Origin: Clostridia bacterium
GTDB lineage: Bacteria; Bacillota; Clostridia; Oscillospirales; CAG-272
Assembly: GCA_017938205.1 (NCBI GenBank)
Contig: JAGBCA010000029.1
Span: forward strand, 1-64,000
DNA: 64,000 nt
Direction of reading: 5' to 3'
Program-made: the position numbers and the translations under genes
In this document: positions 34,453-43,570 of the stretch, in pieces
How the letters are laid out: each line of letters begins with the position of its first letter
How positions within the stretch are numbered: position 1 is the stretch's first letter
The notes under the pieces: generated by a model
What the model saw: the letters and a program-made list of their open reading frames with translations, nothing else
What the model was told of the DNA's origin: nothing
Databases searched by the model: none

Positions 34453-36417
34453 TTATACATCCGATCCATTTGCAATATAGGGATTGCTCGTCAGATCAAA
34501 GTAATGACTAAGCCCCGAGAAATTCAGGGTATGATCGTAATAGGGCTGAATATAGATTTCTTGTTCACCCATAGCCTCACGCGTTTTATCTATGGCTTCC
34601 AGCGCGCCGGCATCGTCTCCGGCGACCTTCTTCCTGATGGCGGCTGCATAAAGCTCTACGTACTTCAGGTGCTTTTCAAGAAGCCTTACGGAAACGGTTT
34701 GCACACGCATATCCGAATCGTAATGCTCCTTCACAAGCGCACGGCCGATTTCCAGAACCGCCTCCAGCGAATCAAGCTTTTCAAGATACCCTTCATCAAA
34801 TATCAGCTCTTTTTTCATACCACCGGTTTCCGCGTTGGTCTCCATTAAGCGATACGGGAAAAGATCATTCAGCTTTTCAAAATACGAAACGAATTTTTCA
34901 TGATCCTTTCCGTAAATATGCGAGTAATAGTCGCGCATGATCTCTTCAAACGAAAGACTACCGTCATACAAGCGCTTTGCATAAGTATAGAAAGCGATTC
35001 CGTTCGGGAAGAAGGGGCGAAGCGTTCCGTTTTCGATACAACCACTGAAGCCGTGTTCCTTATACAGTGCAAAATCCTCGTAAATGCGCCTTGCCATCTG
35101 AAGTCCCGAAATATCATAATACAAATGACGCCAAAAATGATACTCGAACACGATACCGTCGCCGCCGTAGCTTTCCTGCCACTTATCGTAGTAACGCAAC
35201 GCCTCGTTCAATGCGCCGAGCCTAGGAATCTTGTTGCGGATGTAGGACTTCAATTCCTCGCGCTCCGCCCCTTTCACGCTCGTATCTGCATAGTTGCGCG
35301 AAATATAGGCAAACATCAAAGAAAAACGCTTAGAATTTTTGATCTTCTCAACAAGCGGAGGAAATACGGTATCAAGATATGCGATAAAGGCGATTTTGGT
35401 TGGCAAACCGTTTTTCTCAAGCGCTTCATCCAGCTCGTTCATCAGGATCACGTAGTAATCCGAAGGAAGCTTTTTGACGCATTCCTCACACTCACAGTGA
35501 TTATTGACGCTATCAGCGAGCCAAACCTGAAGATAATCCGCATTCGGGTGTTCCTTGGCGTATTTCACCACATAGTCACAGAACATTTTTCGTGCCGCGG
35601 GATTGGACATACAGAAGTTCGTGTTGATCGGCGTGTCCTCGAAAAGACCTCGCTTGCCACCGATCTTTGCGAGATACTGAACCGTTTCCTTAGGAACGAT
35701 GCTCGGATCCACCTTGCGCCAGCTATGCTTGGAGTCGATGCCAAAGGGATCGATCGTCCAGCCATGGCCAACATCGTGAAAAAGAAGACCGCGCTTTGCC
35801 ATCTCCGTTTCGGTCTGGCGCTTCCATTGCATCACCTGTGTTTCGCTGATCGGCTCAGAGGGGCGATATTTGAGATTTCGCAGATGCATATAATAGATCG
35901 AATAATAGGATCTGGGCAGACGGAACTCAATCATAAAGGTGTTCATCCCCACCTTGGGAAGAAAATCCAGCATATCCAATACGGAATCCTGATATACCGA
36001 GCCCTCGGCGGCAAAGCCGCGGCAACGCATCGAAGGCTTGAAGCGCAGCTTTACGGGCATAATATCTTTTTCGGGAATAAACTCACCGTCTGTGCCCGGA
36101 TATAGCCAGCGGCATCCGTTTTGCCTCAAATATTCGTAAACCGCCAAAAGCACCGCACGCGGATTGCTGCCTGCGATGATGCCACCGATAGCGTTGCAAT
36201 CAATATACATCAAATCGTCAAGAGACGGATCTTCCGCATCCGAGGTATCCAGCCCAAAATCCGACATAAGCCCCAATCGAAAGCCATCTCTTGCACCGGG
36301 ATCGAAGAGGATTTTTACGTCTCCCCCCTCAGGCATCATCATGCGAAGATACTTTTTCAATTCCAAGGCCGCAAAATCGATAGGCTCTGCGGAGGAAATT
36401 TTGTTGATGTAAAGCAT
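34453..36417 (-). CDS. DUF4838 family protein, second paralog
   Basis: About 654 residues, no signal peptide. It is the same type as the protein at 32428: ALELKKYLRMMMPEGG and VLLAVYEYLRQNGCRWLYPG in the N-terminal domain, YLQVWLADSVNNHCECEEC in the barrel (cysteines at about 308, 310, 313). Identity to the first copy looks moderate, so the substrates may differ. The start ATG at 36417 is fixed by AAGGAG; 16 in-frame codons upstream lack a site. It lies about 105 bases downstream of the GH42-like gene and may share that transcript. Confidence 0.75.
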   Translation of the reverse strand: MLYINKISSAEPIDFAALELKKYLRMMMPEGGDVKILFDPGARDGFRLGLMSDFGLDTSDAEDPSLDDLMYIDCNAIGGIIAGSNPRAVLLAVYEYLRQNGCRWLYPGTDGEFIPEKDIMPVKLRFKPSMRCRGFAAEGSVYQDSVLDMLDFLPKVGMNTFMIEFRLPRSYYSIYYMHLRNLKYRPSEPISETQVMQWKRQTETEMAKRGLLFHDVGHGWTIDPFGIDSKHSWRKVDPSIVPKETVQYLAKIGGKRGLFEDTPINTNFCMSNPAARKMFCDYVVKYAKEHPNADYLQVWLADSVNNHCECEECVKKLPSDYYVILMNELDEALEKNGLPTKIAFIAYLDTVFPPLVEKIKNSKRFSLMFAYISRNYADTSVKGAEREELKSYIRNKIPRLGALNEALRYYDKWQESYGGDGIVFEYHFWRHLYYDISGLQMARRIYEDFALYKEHGFSGCIENGTLRPFFPNGIAFYTYAKRLYDGSLSFEEIMRDYYSHIYGKDHEKFVSYFEKLNDLFPYRLMETNAETGGMKKELIFDEGYLEKLDSLEAVLEIGRALVKEHYDSDMRVQTVSVRLLEKHLKYVELYAAAIRKKVAGDDAGALEAIDKTREAMGEQEIYIQPYYDHTLNFSGLSHYFDLTSNPYIANGSDV

Positions 36418-36521
36418 ATTATATTTCTCCTTATTCATCAATCTGTTCCGCAAATACAATTGCAAACATTATTGTAAAGCTAAAAGCCTACCAAATCAAT
36501 GATAATCTGTACATAATTTTC

Positions 36522-38666
36522 TCAAATATTTACTTTTTCATCCTCGGTATATAACGCAATCGATTCAAACGCAGAAAGCTCGAATTCTACCTTAACCCCT
36601 TTATTTGTTTCCGATAACGTAATTCGCGCGCCGTCCGATACCGAACGATATACCCCTTTCGGAAGATACATTGTATCCGAAATCGGCTCATAATCCGTGT
36701 TGCTGACAGTTATGACACGGAGATCTCCGTTTTTCGCCATCAAAGCAGAACAGATCAAGGCCGTTGGCTCTTGCTTATCCGCTTTCTCAAAGGTGGCATA
36801 CGGATAGACACCGCTCTTTTCGAGAAGCGCAAGAAGCTTTTGGCGCTTTTCCCGCTTCGGAAAATCCGCATAGCGAGAGAAGAACTGCGTTGCGATATAA
36901 TTGGCGTATCCCTTTCCGTATTGATTTTCCGTCAGCAGCGGATAACCCTCGCCATAGCTTTCGGAAATACATTTTGCATCCGTCAAGATCAATTCTTCCA
37001 CAAAATCTCCAATACCAATACCGAAGGTATTCTCTTTTTCCATGGTTTTATGCGCAATGGAAAGTACGTCCTCGCGCTCGATGCCGAACACCCGATCAAG
37101 TCCGCCTCCGGGCAAGGAGGTATAGCAGAATCCGCCGGGCATCTTTTCGGCGAGAATGTAATCCGCAATTACGCGACCGCCGTTTTTAACAAACTGCTCT
37201 ATTTTTTCTGCCGTTTCTTTTGAGATTATATAACTGCAAGGAAGTAAAAGAACCTTGTACGATTTCAAGGCGCCGTTTTGAATTCCTTCATCCGTGATAT
37301 AGTCGGAATTGATATGCAAATCGGTCAAGATGGCATTTGCGCCGATCAAGGCGTTTTTATAGCACCCGTCCATTCGCTCGGCCGACGCAAGATGATTGAT
37401 CTTCTGCGACATATAAACGGCGACCTCACTCTTACGCTCCCCCGATGCATAGATATCCGAAAGCTCGTACATACGGCGCGCAAGCTTGCCAAGCTCCTTC
37501 GTGCGCTTTAACGGCTTTCCATCCGGGCGGCACATACCGTAATCATTGCCCTCAAGGTCACTGAGTCGCGGACGCCAGCACCAGAACATAACGCCGCGCG
37601 TTCCGAAGCCCGCGCGCATCAGAACAGTGGTTTTCAGCTCCTCGGCCGATGGAGTGAAGGTTTGAGGCGCATAGGAAAGCTGAGGATTATCGAATTTAAT
37701 CGATCCTCCGCCCGCCTCGATAACGAAGGTGCTTTTCCCCTCTGCCTTGGCTAAGCTGGAGGAAACGCTCATAAAAAGAGACGTGGTTCGTTTCGGCTTT
37801 CCAAAAAGGCTGATACCAACGATATCGCTGGTTTTCGCAAGCTTCCATGAGTCGATATTATTTGCAATACCGGGGAGCATTTCGGTTACCGTTGGCTGAA
37901 GAGCACCGTTTTCTTTAAATATGCGATCCGCTCTTATGATATGTCCTGCAAGGTTTTGCTCCATAAATTCGCAAAAATCATCCCAAGAGCAGAAGCCGCC
38001 TCTGTGACGGCCATGCCCCGTTGGCGGATACACTGCATCAAAGCTATCATAGCAGGAGGGCCCCTCGCTTCCCCAGCATTCATTCAGTTTTTCAATCCTT
38101 TGATACTTTTCTGCAAGGAAGGCGCGGAATTTTTTCAAGGTGTGCGAGCAATAGCAGATGCGCGAGCCCGTGACGTAATTGTTCAGCGTGGGCTCGCCCC
38201 AGAGAACGTAGCCGCCAACGCGGTTATCTTTTCCAAAATGCTTTGCGACCTCCGAAAGAAAGCGATGCGCATATTTTTGATATGTGGGATCGTCCAGACA
38301 CGGAACAACGTATTCGCTGTGATAAGGGGGCCGACCGTCCGCATCCACATAGCCCTCGCAATCACGAAGCTCCTCCATCAGCCAACGAGGCGAATAAAAA
38401 CCAACGCTATTTTGTGTTGCCACGTTGATAATCGGAACGATACCCGCCTTTGCACAGCAGTCTATAAGATGATCGACCTTAGAAAAATCAAATTTTCCTT
38501 TCTCATATTCGATATCGTGCCACTCGGCAAAGCCGTGCAGACAGGTGTAGCCCAAATCTGCCATCCATTGAATATCGCGCTCCCATTCCTCCATCGGCGC
38601 ATGCCGCGTACGGCAAAAGGGGGCGTACATGGCTCCGACTAAAAATTTATCGGATATATTTTTCAT
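36522..38666 (-). CDS. GH42-like beta-galactosidase
   Basis: About 714 residues, no signal peptide. The TIM barrel carries the acid/base Glu in VLWGEPTLNN (E158) and a nucleophile candidate in TFVIEAGGG (E317), in the GH42 order. A Rossmann-like domain (about 430-620, with VLLLPCSYIISKETAEKIEQFVKNGGRVIADY) matches the GH42 trimerisation domain, and a small beta domain ends the protein. It should cleave beta-galactosides or related sugars in the cytoplasm. The ATG at 38666 overlaps the nanE stop (ATGA), showing translational coupling. Confidence 0.8.
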   Translation of the reverse strand: MKNISDKFLVGAMYAPFCRTRHAPMEEWERDIQWMADLGYTCLHGFAEWHDIEYEKGKFDFSKVDHLIDCCAKAGIVPIINVATQNSVGFYSPRWLMEELRDCEGYVDADGRPPYHSEYVVPCLDDPTYQKYAHRFLSEVAKHFGKDNRVGGYVLWGEPTLNNYVTGSRICYCSHTLKKFRAFLAEKYQRIEKLNECWGSEGPSCYDSFDAVYPPTGHGRHRGGFCSWDDFCEFMEQNLAGHIIRADRIFKENGALQPTVTEMLPGIANNIDSWKLAKTSDIVGISLFGKPKRTTSLFMSVSSSLAKAEGKSTFVIEAGGGSIKFDNPQLSYAPQTFTPSAEELKTTVLMRAGFGTRGVMFWCWRPRLSDLEGNDYGMCRPDGKPLKRTKELGKLARRMYELSDIYASGERKSEVAVYMSQKINHLASAERMDGCYKNALIGANAILTDLHINSDYITDEGIQNGALKSYKVLLLPCSYIISKETAEKIEQFVKNGGRVIADYILAEKMPGGFCYTSLPGGGLDRVFGIEREDVLSIAHKTMEKENTFGIGIGDFVEELILTDAKCISESYGEGYPLLTENQYGKGYANYIATQFFSRYADFPKREKRQKLLALLEKSGVYPYATFEKADKQEPTALICSALMAKNGDLRVITVSNTDYEPISDTMYLPKGVYRSVSDGARITLSETNKGVKVEFELSAFESIALYTEDEKVNI

Positions 38667-39361
38667 ATCATTTCCCCTATTCTTGAAACAAAGTATTTCG
38701 TGATGGCCATGGGATTCGTGATGGCCTTTCCGATCACGACGGCATCTGCGCCAAGATGCATTGCCTCCACAACCGATTCGGGCGTCCAAAAGCGCCCCTC
38801 GGCAACCAAGGCGGCAGAAAGCTTCATATCCGCAATTTCTTTAATCAATGCAAAATTCGGCGTGTAAAGCTCGTTTTTTGCGTGTAGCGCCCCGGGCACG
38901 TAGCCTGCAAGCGTTGTAGAAACTGCATCAGCGCCTAACTCTGTAGCAACGCGCGCCTCTTCTGCGGTACTGATGTCTGCCATTACCATTGCGCCAAGCT
39001 CGTTGTGAATACGCGCAATCAGCGTCCTCGTATCCTCCTTTAGCTCGCTCGGATAGAAGGTGGCATCAAGCGCAATAATATCCGCACCCGCATCGCAAAG
39101 CTCCTTGGCGGAAGCAAAATCAGGCGTGATAACGATCCTGCCACTCCGATCACGTATTTTTTTGATAGCAATCACAGGCACGCTCGTTCTCTTTTTCATC
39201 TCACGCACCATATCCGCTCCATCCACGCGGAGCGCGGCAGCGCCGCCGATGGCGGCCGCTTCGGCCATGGATGCGAGTTTTTCGGTGCTCTTCATCGGGT
39301 TTCCCTCCAGTGCCTGGCTGGAAACGATCAATCCACGCGGAAATTCATTTTTATTTTTCAT
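38663..39361 (-). CDS. nanE: N-acetylmannosamine-6-phosphate 2-epimerase
   Basis: About 232-residue TIM-barrel epimerase that converts ManNAc-6-P to GlcNAc-6-P. Typical motifs: PRGLIVSSQALEGNPM, GAAALRVDGADMV, VPVIAIKK, DIIALDATF and ALVAEGRFWTPESVVEAMHLGADAVVIGKAITNP. The start is one of two adjacent ATG codons; 39361 is seven bases after GAGGAG, which lies inside the 3' end of the kinase gene. Overlap with both neighbours shows that kinase, nanE and GH42 are co-translated. Confidence 0.9.
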   Translation of the reverse strand: MKNKNEFPRGLIVSSQALEGNPMKSTEKLASMAEAAAIGGAAALRVDGADMVREMKKRTSVPVIAIKKIRDRSGRIVITPDFASAKELCDAGADIIALDATFYPSELKEDTRTLIARIHNELGAMVMADISTAEEARVATELGADAVSTTLAGYVPGALHAKNELYTPNFALIKEIADMKLSAALVAEGRFWTPESVVEAMHLGADAVVIGKAITNPMAITKYFVSRIGEMI

Positions 39362-40271
39362 CATCAAGCTCCTCGGCAAGTGCCATGATACCGTGCAAAA
39401 GTCCGTCCTTTTCATAGACAAAGCGCGTAGCACCTGTTTCTTTTTTTATTGTATTTTCAAATTCCGATCGCCAATACGCCAAGGTGTTCAAAAGTCCGCC
39501 CGTTACCGCTACCGTGAAAGAATCTTTAAAATTCAGCTTACGTGCGCCGCAAAGGACAAGATCCCCCATTTTTTTGCCTGCTTCAGTAAAGAGCGAAAGC
39601 GCATCGGCCTCTCCGCGCGCTGCATGATCCGCAACGGTTTTAACGAGAGAAGCAACGGCGCGCCGATCCGTATGGTGCAGACGAGTACGCACCTCATCGC
39701 GGATCATGCAGATCGCTACCGCATCTTCTATGGGTGCGATCGGCGCACAGAGGCCTGAAATTTCCCGTTCTAAGGGTGTCAGCGGTGCTGTGTGGTCCAA
39801 CGAGAGAAGTGTTTTTCTGATTGCGCATAGACCAATGTCATATCCGCTACCGCCATCTCCGATATTCATTCCCCAACCGCCAAAGATGCATTTATCCTTC
39901 GCTTTTTTTGCGACAAGGATCGTTCCCGTTCCGGCAAGGAGAATTGCATCCGCCCCCACGCACTTGCCGAAAGCCAAGGCGGCATCCCCCTCCGATTCAC
40001 GCACCACACGGCACAAAGCGGCGGGAAATACGCTTTTCGTCACCGTCCGCACCTGCATAGCGTTTCGCCCGCCAAGATTGACGGCAATCGAGGAAATATT
40101 ATATTTTTTTGAAATTTCCGAGAGTGCTTCCCGATACTGCGGAAGATCTCCGTCCGATTCCACAGCAAGTCCAACGCCTGCAGTTTCCCACTCCTCCAGA
40201 ATACCGGATTCCGAAAAAACCGCGATGCGTGTTTTTGTGCCACCGATATCAATGGCTAAACGGGTATCCAT
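39351..40271 (-). CDS. BadF/BadG-type sugar kinase (probable amino sugar kinase)
   Basis: 306-residue ASKHA kinase. RLAIDIGGTKTRIAVFSESG is the phosphate-1 motif; LLAGTGTILVA and GWGMNIGDGGSGYDIG are the GlcNAc-kinase/BadF type signature, and AVTGGLLNTLAYWRSEFE the adenosine region. It is unlike ROK kinases in the CxCGxxGC zinc motif, which is absent. Placed directly before nanE, it most likely phosphorylates ManNAc or GlcNAc. ATG 40271 follows GAGG at ten bases. Confidence 0.8.
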   Translation of the reverse strand: MDTRLAIDIGGTKTRIAVFSESGILEEWETAGVGLAVESDGDLPQYREALSEISKKYNISSIAVNLGGRNAMQVRTVTKSVFPAALCRVVRESEGDAALAFGKCVGADAILLAGTGTILVAKKAKDKCIFGGWGMNIGDGGSGYDIGLCAIRKTLLSLDHTAPLTPLEREISGLCAPIAPIEDAVAICMIRDEVRTRLHHTDRRAVASLVKTVADHAARGEADALSLFTEAGKKMGDLVLCGARKLNFKDSFTVAVTGGLLNTLAYWRSEFENTIKKETGATRFVYEKDGLLHGIMALAEELDDEK

Positions 40272-40308
40272 AATATCTGAACCTCACTTATTTTTTAGTT
40301 TCTTACTA

Positions 40309-40337
40309 TTGATTTTATCATCTCTCCGTGTTATAAT
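40309..40337 (+). promoter_or_regulatory. promoter for the AraC gene at 40389
   Basis: TTGATT (40309-40314), 17-base spacer, TATAAT (40332-40337), 51 bases before the start codon. Confidence 0.7.
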
Positions 40338-40388
40338 CAATACATAAAACAAATTAGTTTTTGTAAAAAACAAAGATGAGGTACTACC

Positions 40389-41234
40389 ATGCTTGCTTCT
40401 CAAATACAGCCCTTTGTCAGATATGCAAGACATATGCATTTCGATAAATACACTGACTTTTTTGAGGTGATCACGCGGGATTCGCGGCTTTTCTACGCCA
40501 CAAGCGGATACGGTAAAATAAAGGTCATGGATAAAGATTATGAGTTGTGTGAAAATTCTCTTCTCATCATCGGCGCGGGCATCCGCTACTGTATTGAAAC
40601 GCCAAGGGAGTCGGTGGATTATATCGTCATAAACTTCGACTATACGCAAAATGGCAAGAGCATCGCCGCACCCGTAAACCCCATTAAGCCTGAAAACTTT
40701 GATCGACAGATGCAGATCGATCCGTGCAACTTTAAGGATACTTTCGTACTGAACGAGGTTCTATTTTTAAAGGATATATCGCAGATACAAAAAAAGCTGA
40801 CGAAAATCGTCAGCGAATATACACAAAAGCTATTGTACTACGCAGAAAAAAGCGGACATTTGCTTGCAGAGTGCATTTTCGAGGCACTGCGCTATTGGCA
40901 AAGAAGGCATATATCGTCCGAGCCTGAAAAAACAAACGGTATGATCGACTATATACACGCGCACTTTAGCGAGGAACTCACAAACGAGAGCGTAGCAAAA
41001 GTGTTTGGGTATCACAAAAACTACGTCAGCTACCTTATGAAGCAAATGACAGGGATGCCTTTACATAGATACATATTACACCTTAGACTGATGAATGCCG
41101 TTCGTCTGCTCGAGGATACCGACCTTACAGTGAGCGAAATCGCTATGGCATCGGGATTTTACGACGTTTCCCACTTTTCGTCCTATTTTAAATTACATCT
41201 TGGCATGACACCTTCTCAATACAAGGTTAAATAG
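40389..41234 (+). CDS. AraC family regulator of the amino-sugar locus
   Basis: 281 residues. The N-terminal sensor is cupin-like (RLFYATSGYGKIKVMDKDYELCENSLLIIGAGIRY), and the C-terminal region holds two HTH motifs (LTNESVAKVFGYHKNYVSYLMKQMTGMPLHRYI and TVSEIAMASGFYDVSHFSSYFKLHLGMTPSQYK). It is divergent from the kinase-nanE-GH42 genes and probably controls them in response to a sugar. ATG 40389 follows GAGG by seven bases. Confidence 0.85.
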   Translation: MLASQIQPFVRYARHMHFDKYTDFFEVITRDSRLFYATSGYGKIKVMDKDYELCENSLLIIGAGIRYCIETPRESVDYIVINFDYTQNGKSIAAPVNPIKPENFDRQMQIDPCNFKDTFVLNEVLFLKDISQIQKKLTKIVSEYTQKLLYYAEKSGHLLAECIFEALRYWQRRHISSEPEKTNGMIDYIHAHFSEELTNESVAKVFGYHKNYVSYLMKQMTGMPLHRYILHLRLMNAVRLLEDTDLTVSEIAMASGFYDVSHFSSYFKLHLGMTPSQYKVK

Positions 41235-41249
41235 TTTTCAATATATAAA

Positions 41250-41283
41250 TAAAAAGATCCGCTGTGGGTTAAGCAGCGGATCT
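41250..41283 (-). terminator. terminator after rpsT
   Basis: Ten-base-pair stem (41255-41264 with 41274-41283), nine-base loop, then TTTTT on the minus strand just after rpsT. Confidence 0.85.
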
Positions 41284-41298
41284 CTTATTGCTTGGCAA

Positions 41299-41562
41299 TT
41301 ATGCCATCTTGTTAAATTTAATAGTGAATTCAGACTTCTTGTGAGCGGCATTGTTCTTATGAAGGATGCCATGAGCAACGGCCTGGTCAACCTTCTTAAC
41401 AGCCACCTTGTAAAGCTCGGAAGCAGCAGCCTTGTCACCTGCATCAACAGCGGCATTGAACTTCTTGATCGTGGTCTTAAGAGCAGACTTGAGCATCTGG
41501 TTCTTGAGAGCCTTTGCCTGGTTTACAAGGATACGCTTTTTTGCGGACTTAATGTTAGCCAT
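41299..41562 (-). CDS. rpsT: 30S ribosomal protein S20
   Basis: 87 residues, all-helical, with the standard start MANIKSAKKRILVNQAKALKNQ and end HGILHKNNAAHKKSEFTIKFNKMA. It binds 16S rRNA early in 30S assembly. The gene is monocistronic, with an AAGGAG site, a terminator and about 110 bases of untranslated leader. Confidence 0.95.
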   Translation of the reverse strand: MANIKSAKKRILVNQAKALKNQMLKSALKTTIKKFNAAVDAGDKAAASELYKVAVKKVDQAVAHGILHKNNAAHKKSEFTIKFNKMA

Positions 41563-41678
41563 TTTCTATCTCCTTAAAATTTTGAAGAATCTGCGCTCTG
41601 CCTCTGCAAGACGGCTGAGAGGGTCCATCCCACGGAGTCAAAAGCACCCGATCCCTTTTCATACATCGCATATTATAT
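41563..41678 (-). promoter_or_regulatory. rpsT promoter and 5' leader
   Basis: On the minus strand a TATAAT box (41673-41678) lies 17 bases after a poor -35 (CTGATT). About 105 bases of leader follow before the AAGGAG site, with short GC-rich complementary stretches (GGGATGGACCC) that could fold. I do not recognise an Rfam class. Confidence 0.45.
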
Positions 41679-41750
41679 CATAGCTTTCTAAAAAAATCAA
41701 GAGCTTTTTTGAATTTTTTTCGATAAAACGAAAATATTTTTAAAAAGCCC

Positions 41751-41779
41751 TTGACAATGAATAAAAAGTCTGTTATACT
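41751..41779 (+). promoter_or_regulatory. sigma-A promoter for ylxM-ffh-rpsP-khpA
   Basis: TTGACA (41751-41756), 17-base spacer, TATACT (41774-41779), 38 bases before ylxM. Confidence 0.8.
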
Positions 41780-41817
41780 TGTAAAGTAATTTGCTTTACA
41801 CCATGATAGGAGTCCTT

Positions 41818-42174
41818 ATGTTTGAGAAGAATATGAAAATTTCATACCTCCTCGACTTTTACGGTGACGTGCTCGACGAGCGCGTTCGTGCGGTAATGGA
41901 TGCCTATTATGATGACGACCTTTCGCTCTCCGAAATTGCGGATGGTGAAGGAATATCCAGACAAGGCGTGCGCCACCTGATCAAAAAGGGCGAGGAGCAT
42001 CTTCTCTTTCTGGAACAAAAGCTGGGCCTTGCCCATCACCACGGTGAGATCCGTGCATCTGCGCTTTCTCTTCTTGCCGTCGCAGAGCGGCTGAAAAACG
42101 GAGAGATCGCTCCCGAGGTCGCCGCAGATCAAATCACTGAGGTGACAAATACGATCGTTAGCAAAGGAGTTTAG
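41818..42174 (+). CDS. ylxM: YlxM/p13-like DNA-binding protein
   Basis: About 118 residues with a sigma-70 region 4-like helix-turn-helix (YYDDDLSLSEIADGEGISRQGVRHLIKKGEEHLL). In Firmicutes YlxM precedes ffh and is proposed to take part in SRP function; the N-terminal NMKISYLLDFYGDVL is typical. ATG 41818 follows AGGAG; an upstream in-frame ATG lacks a site. It ends one base before the ffh start codon. Confidence 0.9.
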   Translation: MFEKNMKISYLLDFYGDVLDERVRAVMDAYYDDDLSLSEIADGEGISRQGVRHLIKKGEEHLLFLEQKLGLAHHHGEIRASALSLLAVAERLKNGEIAPEVAADQITEVTNTIVSKGV

Positions 42175-42175
42175 T

Positions 42176-43510
42176 ATGTTCGGAAATCTGACAGAAAAGC
42201 TGGCGAATGCCTTTAAAAAATTCCGTAACAAAGGCAAACTGACCGAGGCCGATGTTAAGGAAGGCATGCGCGAGGTAAAGCTTGCACTGCTGGAAGCCGA
42301 CGTGAACTTCAAGGTCGTTAAGGATTTTGTTAAAAACGTAACCGAGCGCGCCATAGGCACCGAGGTGCTTGAAAGCCTTTTGCCCGCGCAGCAGATCGTT
42401 AAGATCGTGAACGAGGAGCTGATCGAGCTGATGGGTGCGGAAACAACCAAGCTCACGATCAGTCCCAAGCCTCCGACAGTCATTATGATGGTTGGTCTTC
42501 AGGGTGCGGGTAAAACCACGCACACCGGAAAGCTTGCTGCCATGTATAAGCAGAAGGGTAAGTCTCCCCTGCTCGTTGCCTGCGACGTATACCGTCCCGC
42601 GGCAGTGGATCAGTTGAAGATCGTTGGTGAGAGCGTTGGCGTTCCCGTATTCTCACTTGGAACGAAGATCTCCCCTGTTGAGATCGCGAAGGCAGGCATT
42701 GAGGCTGCAAAAAAAGGCGGCCATGATATGGTATTCATCGATACGGCGGGACGACTGCACATTGACGAAGAGCTGATGGCGGAGCTTGTGAAGATCAAGA
42801 CGGCGGTTGAGCCTACTGAGATCCTTCTGACGGTGGATGCGATGCTCGGCCAGGATGCGGTGAACGTTGCAAAAACCTTTAACGAGCTTCTTGATATCAC
42901 AGGCGTTGTTCTCACGAAGATGGACGGTGATACGCGCGGTGGCGCAGCACTCTCCGTTAAATATATTACCGGTAAGCCGATCAAGTTTATCGGTACGGGC
43001 GAAAAGATGGATGCCATCGAGCCCTTCCACCCCGACCGTATGGCTTCCCGCATTCTCGGTATGGGTGACATTCTCTCACTGATCGAAAAAGCCGAGGCGG
43101 CCTTTGATGAAAAGAATGCACGGGAGCTGGAGCAGAAGATCCGCCAGCAGACCTTCACCTTGGATGATTTCCTTGAGCAGATGCGCCAGCTGAAAAAGAT
43201 GGGCAACATCGAGCAGCTGCTCGGCATGCTTCCCGGCGTGAAGCCCGGAGCGCTGAAGGATGCCAAGGTAGACGAAAAACAGATGGATCGCACCGAAGCG
43301 ATCATTCTCTCCATGACAAAGGCAGAGAGAATGCGCCCCGAGATCATCAACGGCTCGAGAAGAAAGCGCATCGCGCAGGGCTCCGGCACTTCGGTTGAGG
43401 ACATCAACAAGCTTCTCAAGCAATTCGATCAGATGCGCAAGATGATGAAGCAATTCAGCGGCGGTATGGGTAAGCGCCGCGGCCTTGCAGGCTTGAAGCT
43501 TCCCTTTTAA
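42176..43510 (+). CDS. ffh: signal recognition particle protein Ffh
   Basis: 444 residues: N domain, G domain with GLQGAGKTTHTGKLA, DVYRPAAVDQL, DTAGRLHIDEEL and TKMDGDTRGGAALS, and the methionine-rich M domain (from about 300) with LGMLPG and the SRP-RNA binding helix region (MTKAERMRPEIINGSRRKRIAQGSG). It directs membrane proteins to the Sec translocon with 4.5S/6S-type RNA and FtsY. Second gene of the SRP operon, 1 base after ylxM. Confidence 0.97.
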   Translation: MFGNLTEKLANAFKKFRNKGKLTEADVKEGMREVKLALLEADVNFKVVKDFVKNVTERAIGTEVLESLLPAQQIVKIVNEELIELMGAETTKLTISPKPPTVIMMVGLQGAGKTTHTGKLAAMYKQKGKSPLLVACDVYRPAAVDQLKIVGESVGVPVFSLGTKISPVEIAKAGIEAAKKGGHDMVFIDTAGRLHIDEELMAELVKIKTAVEPTEILLTVDAMLGQDAVNVAKTFNELLDITGVVLTKMDGDTRGGAALSVKYITGKPIKFIGTGEKMDAIEPFHPDRMASRILGMGDILSLIEKAEAAFDEKNARELEQKIRQQTFTLDDFLEQMRQLKKMGNIEQLLGMLPGVKPGALKDAKVDEKQMDRTEAIILSMTKAERMRPEIINGSRRKRIAQGSGTSVEDINKLLKQFDQMRKMMKQFSGGMGKRRGLAGLKLPF

Positions 43511-43570
43511 TCTCACGGTTATAATTTAAAATTATAAAATAAAAAACACAACTTTTTGGAGGAAAAAACA

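Noticed and set aside
38667..38789. N-terminal extension of the GH42-like protein
   Set aside because: The 41 extra codons lie within nanE in another frame; the ATGA overlap and GGGGA site support the start at 38666.
41563..41678. T-box or other riboswitch in the rpsT leader
   Set aside because: No T-box or specifier-loop pattern could be made out; only short GC-rich pairs, listed as an untyped leader.
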